Position numbers and translations under genes: made by a program
The notes under the pieces: generated by a model
The model's database searches: none
Seen by the model: only the letters and a program-made list of their open reading frames with translations
What the model was told of the DNA's origin: nothing
Shown: positions 13,501-17,868 of the stretch, one piece after another
Layout of the letters: every line of letters begins with the position of its first letter
How positions within the stretch are numbered: the stretch's first letter is position 1
Source of the DNA: Candidatus Methanoperedens sp.
GTDB taxonomy: Archaea; Halobacteriota; Methanosarcinia; Methanosarcinales; Methanoperedenaceae
Assembly: GCA_027460605.1 (NCBI GenBank)
Contig: JAPZAN010000013.1
Coordinates: 1-17,868 of the forward strand
Direction of reading: 5' to 3'
DNA: 17,868 nucleotides

Positions 13501-15638
13501 TCACGGTTTACGCATACAATGCTTCATCCGGGCAAATGAGCAATGGTGTATCTCTGAACACTCAGGTTCCAAATAATGTCCCATCAATCCCGGCAAAGGT
13601 AGCACCTATAAACTGGCAGAATCTATCGGATGGAAACGTCAGGCTTGCCTGGGAAAAAAGTAGAGATGAAGATGGCGATAATCTTACGTACGATTGGCAG
13701 CTAAGCGACCTACAGGATTTCTCTACTACCCTGCAATCCGGAAATACTGGAAATCTTAATGCAATCCTATCCCTGCCGCCAGGCGCATATTATTGGAGGG
13801 TGAGAGCAAACGATTCCTCAGTCATATCAAATTGGAACCAACCGTCGGCAACACCGGATTTCCAGGTAGTATCTGCCCCGAGCATCGATAATATTAGGGC
13901 AATTATAATATCCAACAGCAGTATAAAAATAGAATGGGAGACCAACCAGAGCGATAGCCAGAACATTGTGAAATATGGATATTATCCGGATTTATCTGAT
14001 GGTTCATTTAGTTCATGGAGTAATAACACCAATAATCCCACTATTAATATAGACGGGGTAACAGGTCAGTCAATATATTATCAGGCGTTCGGTTACAATG
14101 CCAGCAACTCCTCGGCGAACAGCAGTTCAGGTATTTACAATTTTAATTATCCTCTGCAGGTTAACCTGTATTACATCGAGCCGGCAATTACAAATGATAA
14201 CGAGACATGGCGCCCCGCAAGTCGCGGCCACGTAGGAAAATTCATCGGGATCGATGGTAATTTTAAGAACATGGGGGAAGACTCACTGGTTCTATCAATA
14301 ACTGCGATTAATAAGGATAAATACAGTGGTCCATTTACGGTAGTACTCGCAAAAGATGATAACAAGTCTTTTATGCAAACCTCTATTGGAAGGCATGCCT
14401 TTGAAATAGATTCTAATGGAGTCGAAGGGGGATTTTTCAATTCCACCTTACAAATAAACGTTACGGGACAAAACGGTACGAATTTCATTTTTAACTATAC
14501 TACTGTCACTACTATCTCTCTAAAATTAAATCCCATTTTCAAAATAAAACGAGCAATTGACGGAGAAGGTAAAGAGTTTGGAGAAAGACGAGCAATCGTT
14601 AGCGGAGGCAGTACCACCACCATCAGGTATATCCTTGAAGCTAATAGCAGCGTCAATTTGACAGGTGTGGTTATCTATGACCCCTTTTACCCGGCAAATC
14701 AAGGAGGACCGTTTTTTAACATTCAAGAACTTAAAGCTAATGAACCTAAGAACGTGAGCTATACTTATAAGGCTACCACCAGTGATTTATCTTCTAATAA
14801 ATGCGAAGACCTAACTCCTTGTCTTATAAATCTGGCAACCTTTAGAGGCGACATCGAAACATCCGGTGAGTCAATTTATGATAGCGATTACGTGAGAATA
14901 TGGGTATTCCCGTATATTACTAATAGCGTAAGCACCAGCTCAGGTGGCGGTAGCGTTAGTGGTGGCGGCGGAGGGCTACCCCCAAGCGAAGACTTCAAAG
15001 ACATAGAGAAAAGAGAGGTACGAGAAATGGACATCGTAGCCAAATCAGCCGCAACTTATGTCTTCAAAGCTGCAGACCCGGTTATGGCGGTTGCCTTCGA
15101 AAGCAGCGTGAGCGAGAATGGGGTGCCTGTTGCGCTGGAGGTGCTGAAGAACAAATCGAAGTTTATAGGGGTGGATGCCCCGGGCAAACTCTATAAATAC
15201 TTCAATGTTTTCGTTGGTACGAGCGGCTTCAGCAAGAAAGTAAGCAATGGCGTTGTGGTCTTCCGGGTAAACAATAGCTGGCTCGAAGAAAATGATTTTG
15301 ATCCAAAGGATATAAACCTGTATAAATGGCAGGGAAGCGAATGGATAGGAAAGGATACCAAAATTGCAGAGAGCAAGCCAAATTATACCTATTATGCCAG
15401 TGCAGTTGGGAACTTCAGCAGCTTCGCTATTGCAGGTACTAAAAAATTAAAATTAGCTTCATCTTCATTGACCGTACCCGATATTCCGATGCCTGCGGAT
15501 AAATCTATAAATGAATCGGGAAATAGTACCAATATGACATCAGCTAATTCGAGTCTTGATGGAAGGAATGGAGCCTTAAAACTGGGTGATGTTTTTATTC
15601 AGTTTTTACGGCGGCTTTTTTCCTTAATAATTGGATAA
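10566..15638 (+). CDS. Giant multidomain adhesin-like surface protein
   Basis: About 1690 aa. Signal peptide 1-25 (VISMAMA). Domains in rough order: Ig-like 27-120; FN3-like 130-225; FN3-like units marked by F(W)(I/V)NYTW near 242, 765 and 936; cadherin/Ig-like units at 317-403, 662-748 and 834-920; a carboxypeptidase-regulatory-like fold at 494-568 (YNVSGYVFDNYGAGLGGV); two FN3-like units 1009-1193; a beta region 1194-1455; a Ser/Gly linker 1457-1473; and a PGF-pre-PGF-like domain 1477-1626. The last 64 residues lack the PGF motif and end in amphipathic FIQFLRRLFSLIIG. It is very rich in N-x-S/T sites. Start: GTGGGGG 4 nt before ATG 10566; ATG 10572 is possible. Likely a glycosylated adhesin or S-layer-associated protein. 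Confidence 0.85.
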   Translation: MVMNRSVRGIAFVVLGLSVISMAMAAPPVITITAPASENQIINGTFTFIANVINTNENLDTVYFNFTNNSGPVNSSENLVNQPAPFSYVLNTQALDDGNYIFTVTATNENITDNSSSATRNFTINNIQPDTTPPESVTNLVNVSYAQDYISWTWTDPNDSDFFNVMVYLDGTFKGNVDRGIQYYNATGLTPATTYIISTRTADTSGNINSTWVNRTATTAPLPDTTPPNYIPPTPILSSAQENFWINYTWQAGEGNVTDSYNVSVDGVWTNGTTSTYSNTMVVPHGWNNITVWAYNNSGNGSLSSEPAIQNTHLENNEPVQNPTGDQTINEGDLLTFTVSATDADYDTVTYGTNATEGTFNSTTGHFSWTPNYEDAGVYVWYFNSSDNHGGVASETITVTVNDVPLSITSSLPPNNPTTIVGAAQQFEISLNRTANVTWYIEGYAVQNNVTVISASYTNSTASIGVYNVTAIASDAYDSDSKTWIWTVAPEPRYNVSGYVFDNYGAGLGGVLVQNGSNQNTTIASGYYLITGLLNGTYNFSYSKTGFDTSYLEVTIRGADNTSTNMRIYDTTPPLSVSNPDSSTAVGSFFINNSWVNPSGDFNHTWFRYSNGTDLKNVSTSENNLNLTWPPHYTQNISAQTVDKYGNVNQTKVWFNATIPNNPIQITAIQDSYSLTEGQTLLIDANYTDIDYDEGTFARNFTQGDFDPDTGILIWTTGEGDENTYHWQITVSDGNGSVDAKNFTVIVGNSTPGTPTNLIASTSNFWVNYTWEKGANTDSFNVSYNGTWTNGSSAIFINRSVGPHGWGNITVYGWNNTLRVLSSGASQNTQVPNNPAMLGNISPSYTVFENNPVSIYPTASDLDNDTLTFGSNITKETFYANNGTFLWTPNSTEGGIAYDWYITVSDGYGTNTTYFTVNVIDSTPAEPQNFSNTAGNFWVNYTWEKGANTDSFNVWNGTWTNGTNQYFNATAGPHNWSNITVYAYNASSGQMSNGVSLNTQVPNNVPSIPAKVAPINWQNLSDGNVRLAWEKSRDEDGDNLTYDWQLSDLQDFSTTLQSGNTGNLNAILSLPPGAYYWRVRANDSSVISNWNQPSATPDFQVVSAPSIDNIRAIIISNSSIKIEWETNQSDSQNIVKYGYYPDLSDGSFSSWSNNTNNPTINIDGVTGQSIYYQAFGYNASNSSANSSSGIYNFNYPLQVNLYYIEPAITNDNETWRPASRGHVGKFIGIDGNFKNMGEDSLVLSITAINKDKYSGPFTVVLAKDDNKSFMQTSIGRHAFEIDSNGVEGGFFNSTLQINVTGQNGTNFIFNYTTVTTISLKLNPIFKIKRAIDGEGKEFGERRAIVSGGSTTTIRYILEANSSVNLTGVVIYDPFYPANQGGPFFNIQELKANEPKNVSYTYKATTSDLSSNKCEDLTPCLINLATFRGDIETSGESIYDSDYVRIWVFPYITNSVSTSSGGGSVSGGGGGLPPSEDFKDIEKREVREMDIVAKSAATYVFKAADPVMAVAFESSVSENGVPVALEVLKNKSKFIGVDAPGKLYKYFNVFVGTSGFSKKVSNGVVVFRVNNSWLEENDFDPKDINLYKWQGSEWIGKDTKIAESKPNYTYYASAVGNFSSFAIAGTKKLKLASSSLTVPDIPMPADKSINESGNSTNMTSANSSLDGRNGALKLGDVFIQFLRRLFSLIIG

Positions 15639-15828
15639 TGCGACTTATGCGCGTACTAAGCATACTTAATAGCAGGCTTTGTTTTAACTTCGTTCTAATT
15701 CTTTTTTCCCCATGTGCATGCCTATGCCAGAAGGCAATAAAAGCCTCATTCGATGCAACGGGTGCGATGCCTGCCACGCTGATGTGCATGAGGAGTTCTC
15801 AAAGTCTTTGATTGAACTTGTAATTTTA

Positions 15829-15913
15829 TGCGGAGGATGGGATTTGAACCCACGAATTCCTACGAAACCAGCCCCTCAAGCTGGCGCCTTTGACCTGTCT
15901 GGGCAACCTCCGC
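15829..15913 (-). tRNA. tRNA-Leu(GAG)
   Basis: A complete class II tRNA on the minus strand. Acceptor GCGGAGG pairs with CCTCCGC, discriminator A, no encoded CCA. The D-arm has GCC/GGC with GG in the loop. The anticodon stem CCAGC/GCTGG encloses TTGAGGG, giving anticodon GAG (Leu, CUC/CUU). A 14-nt variable arm and the T-arm GTGGG-TTCAAAT-CCCAT follow. There is no intron. It lies just downstream of rpoD, and its 3' end faces the accessory block. Confidence 0.95.
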
Positions 15914-15965
15914 AATCCGAGTCACGCCTGTCTTCGACACGCTTTGCGAACGGAAGGGCGTGTCC

Positions 15966-15993
15966 CTTATCATATAAATAATGCCCTGATAAG
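15966..15993 (-). promoter_or_regulatory. tRNA promoter inside an inverted repeat downstream of rpoD
   Basis: CTTATCA (15966-15972) pairs with TGATAAG (15987-15993) around a 14-nt loop that contains the minus-strand TATA element TATTTATATG (15980-15971), about 60 nt before the tRNA. The hairpin could end rpoD transcripts while the TATA box starts the tRNA. Confidence 0.45.
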
Positions 15994-16003
15994 AGATTTT
16001 TCT

Positions 16004-16789
16004 TCAAAGGGTATTAAGTATCTCACCTAATTGTTCGGCTCTTTTCTTAATACTGCCGGCAGCCTCAAGAGCAAGTTCAGCAGCTGTTAGGGCGCCGGTT
16101 GTTTCAAACGACATTACAAATGAATCAGGGTCAGAACTTACCTTGATTGAATCCATATCGCATGCGTTTTCGCATAACCTGCACATCGAACATTCGATAA
16201 TATCTACAATTTTTACCTTATTCCCTTCCATTTTCAAGATATTGCGGGGACATACTTCTACGCATTTACCGCAATAATCGCAGTTTCCGATCGTTATCAC
16301 CGGCATATTCTTGAACCCGCTTGCAACGCCGGCCTGCCATTTGCTGTGATTCCTGCCGGTTCCGAGCCTTGCGATTGCTTCCACTACGACCTTATGTTTC
16401 TCCTTAAGCTCGATAATGGGTATTGTCGCATCAGCCGGGCGCACCTCCGGGTCGGTGGAAACCATATCGCCTGAATACACAACCTTGGGACCTTCAGCGC
16501 TCAGGGTCAATGAAACCTGGCATAACGTGCAGCCAGCGCCTTTGCAGGAACACTCCTCACGAAGAGTATATGATTTAGTATCAGTTTTCAGGGGAATCAA
16601 CCCCAATCTCAAAGAGAGCTGTTCATCAAAAAGGACAGAGGTATTTTCATAGATATTAACATCATCAATAGCCAGTACGGGGACTTCCGCAAGGACGCTC
16701 CTTCGGAACGCGTTGGCAAAAGATGTAGAGACGCCAGATAAAATAAATCTGGCTTTGCGTTCTGACAATTCTATTATGTCAATATCCAT
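16004..16789 (-). CDS. rpoD: DNA-directed RNA polymerase subunit D (Rpo3)
   Basis: 261 aa; the archaeal counterpart of bacterial alpha N-terminal domain and eukaryotic Rpb3, forming the assembly platform with Rpo11. The N-terminal dimerisation part has FANAFRRSVLAEVPVLAIDDV. A Cys cluster at 80, 82, 87 and 90 (ECSCKGAGCTLC) could bind zinc. Two ferredoxin-type motifs, C170-C173-C176-C180 and C200-C203-C206-C210, can hold two 4Fe-4S clusters, as known for Methanosarcina Rpo3. The C-terminal dimerisation helix is AALELALEAAGSI-like. The ATG at 16789 starts MDIDIIELSER; the frame extends 13 codons further into rps11, but only this start leaves the genes 1 nt apart and matches the family. Last gene of the S13-S4-S11-RpoD operon. 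Confidence 0.96.
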   Translation of the reverse strand: MDIDIIELSERKARFILSGVSTSFANAFRRSVLAEVPVLAIDDVNIYENTSVLFDEQLSLRLGLIPLKTDTKSYTLREECSCKGAGCTLCQVSLTLSAEGPKVVYSGDMVSTDPEVRPADATIPIIELKEKHKVVVEAIARLGTGRNHSKWQAGVASGFKNMPVITIGNCDYCGKCVEVCPRNILKMEGNKVKIVDIIECSMCRLCENACDMDSIKVSSDPDSFVMSFETTGALTAAELALEAAGSIKKRAEQLGEILNTL

Positions 16790-16790
16790 C

Positions 16791-17171
16791 TTACACGCGC
16801 CTGCCTTTCTTAGGTTTTGTGCCGTCATGCGGGATTGGAGTCACATCTTCTATGCGTCCTATCTTTATGCCGGCACGGGCAAAAGCACGAATTGCAGCCT
16901 GCGCGCCGGGTCCGGGGCTTCTCTGCATGTTGCCGCCGGGCGCCCGTACCTTTATATGGATGCCGGTAACGCCTTTATCGCGAATTTTATCTGCAAGCTG
17001 GTTTGCCATTTGCATTGCAGTATAGGGGGAACTTTCCTCCCTGTCCGCTTTGGTGACCATGCCGCCGCTGCTTTTAGCTATTGTCTCAGCGCCTGTTAAG
17101 TCAGTGATAGTTATCAGGGTATTATTAAACGATGAATATATATGCGCTACACCCCATTTCTCTGTTGCCAT
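16791..17171 (-). CDS. rps11: Small ribosomal subunit protein uS11
   Basis: 126 aa, the usual archaeal length. It starts MATEKWGVAHIYSSFNNTLI and has the family signature TDLTGAET, the GMVTKADR..SSPYTAMQ region and the basic end DGTKPKKGRRV. It binds 16S rRNA in the platform of the 30S subunit near the E site. A strong SD (GGAGG, within the last codons of rps4) lies 7 nt before the ATG. It sits 2 nt after the rps4 stop and 1 nt before rpoD. Confidence 0.97.
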   Translation of the reverse strand: MATEKWGVAHIYSSFNNTLITITDLTGAETIAKSSGGMVTKADREESSPYTAMQMANQLADKIRDKGVTGIHIKVRAPGGNMQRSPGPGAQAAIRAFARAGIKIGRIEDVTPIPHDGTKPKKGRRV

Positions 17172-17173
17172 TG

Positions 17174-17779
17174 TTAAGCCTCCATCCTGGGTTCATTTTT
17201 TGTTTCAACCGTTTCGGGTTTTGTCGTTTCATTCGCCATTGTCTTTACAACCTGCGCGGGTCTTGACGCATGCGATTCGTTTGATAATGCCGAACCGCCG
17301 TAGTAATCCAGAAGCAACTCTTCATTCGAGGGCACTATATAACCAGGGACAGTGATCTTCCTGCCCCCGACCGAGATATGCCCGTGCACAATGAACTGCC
17401 TTGCCTGTCTTAGTGTATTGGCAAGTCCCTGCTTGTGAACCTGGGTCTGAAGCCTTCTATCCAGGAAATTAGTCACTTCAAGAGAAAGAATATCATCAAG
17501 TCCGGCATCGGTTTTTAAAAGACCGTACCGTTTCAGCCTGTTAAGGATGTTCTCGGAATCGGTTTTTATATGACCTTTCAGTTGCCCTTTTGCACTCTCT
17601 GCAAGCAGTTTTCTTGCCAGTTCCCTGTATTTTTTAAGAGAGCTGTGGGCTTTCCAGACCTCTCTTTTATTTCTGAGGCCGTACCTCTTTACAAGCTCGA
17701 CCTCGGGCTCTATCCTGGCAGCCTGCCAGGGATGTTTTGGAGTTTCATACGATTTGCGGTTTTTTCCAGGGTAGCCCAT
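17174..17779 (-). CDS. rps4: Small ribosomal subunit protein uS4
   Basis: 201 aa. It starts MGYPGKNRKSYETPKHPWQA as typical for archaeal S4. The S4 RNA-binding domain spans about residues 107-155 (RRLQTQVHKQGLA, TLRQARQFIVHGHISVGGRK, TVPGYIVP). A primary 16S rRNA-binding protein of the 30S body. The C terminus after residue 165 is a low-complexity tail rich in Thr, Glu and Lys, longer than in many archaea. Its ATG overlaps the rps13 stop in TAATG, indicating translational coupling. Confidence 0.97.
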   Translation of the reverse strand: MGYPGKNRKSYETPKHPWQAARIEPEVELVKRYGLRNKREVWKAHSSLKKYRELARKLLAESAKGQLKGHIKTDSENILNRLKRYGLLKTDAGLDDILSLEVTNFLDRRLQTQVHKQGLANTLRQARQFIVHGHISVGGRKITVPGYIVPSNEELLLDYYGGSALSNESHASRPAQVVKTMANETTKPETVETKNEPRMEA

Positions 17780-17868
17780 TATTTACCAACTCCTTTTGGT
17801 TCTTCTTTCTTTTCTCCTTCTTTGGCTGCTGCAGCTTTTGCCTGGATTGCTGCCCTTGTGACGCCTAC
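17779..17868 (-). CDS. rps13: C-terminal end of small ribosomal subunit protein uS13
   Basis: The last 29 codons and the stop of a gene running in from the right edge: VGVTRAAIQAKAAAAKEGEK, then KEEPKGVGK. The VGVTR piece and the Lys/Ala/Glu-rich tail fit archaeal S13, and the position directly before rps4 is the standard archaeal order. The stop overlaps the rps4 start by one base. Confidence 0.85.
   Translation of the reverse strand, partial: VGVTRAAIQAKAAAAKEGEKKEEPKGVGK

Noticed and set aside
15712..15981. Plus-strand frame with a Cys-rich start (RCNGCDACH) and GGWDLNPRIP
   Set aside because: Its second half is the antisense of tRNA-Leu, a common false gene; the Cys-rich first half has no SD or context.

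Overview
The window comes from an archaeon, most likely a methanogen or methane oxidiser of the Methanosarcinales/ANME-2 type. Evidence for this is the archaeal gene order rps13-rps4-rps11-rpoD at the right end, an Rpo3/RpoD carrying two 4Fe-4S motifs (known from Methanosarcina), archaeal BRE/TATA promoters, SD sites of the GGAGG/GAGGTG type, a PGF-pre-PGF-like domain in a giant surface protein, and many small winged-helix proteins. The exact genus is inference.

Layout. Positions 1-2663 hold a regulatory patch: a truncated gene, then two small winged-helix families (here A and B) in two convergent pairs with opposite family order (A1>/<B1 and B2>/<A2). Both pairs share the same four-base TTAA stop overlap. 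A third family-B copy (B3) follows. Positions 2747-6299 hold two secreted cell-surface proteins, one with S-layer/DUF11-like domains and one with SdrD-B-like repeats. Two paralogous genes of about 50 codons and a 73-aa protein lie among and after them. Positions 7442-10335 hold a tight run of four exported proteins: a lipoprotein, a Gly/Ala/Asn-rich protein, a curlin-like Asn/Gln-ladder protein, and a protein with a further ladder plus a beta domain. Positions 10421-15638 hold a small signal-peptide ORF overlapping a 1690-aa adhesin-like protein. At 15829-17868, on the minus strand, are tRNA-Leu(GAG), rpoD, rps11, rps4 and the end of rps13.

The most striking signal is regulatory. Four promoters (for wHTH B3, a 48-aa protein, the SdrD-B-like protein and the amyloid-like operon) share one architecture: direct repeats of an ATGC/ATGT core every 13 bp, the last one 24 bp before the TATA position, and a TATGC initiator whose G lies exactly 26 bp after it. 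Three of them continue into a leader with a long GC-rich stem whose arms change in compensating ways between copies, which indicates a conserved structured RNA. Together these suggest a small regulon controlling cell-surface and matrix proteins, perhaps run by the winged-helix proteins encoded in the same window (inference).

The accessory block begins directly at the 3' end of tRNA-Leu, where many archaea continue with rpl18e-rpl13-rps9. This suggests insertion or rearrangement at the tRNA, but no integrase is visible here.
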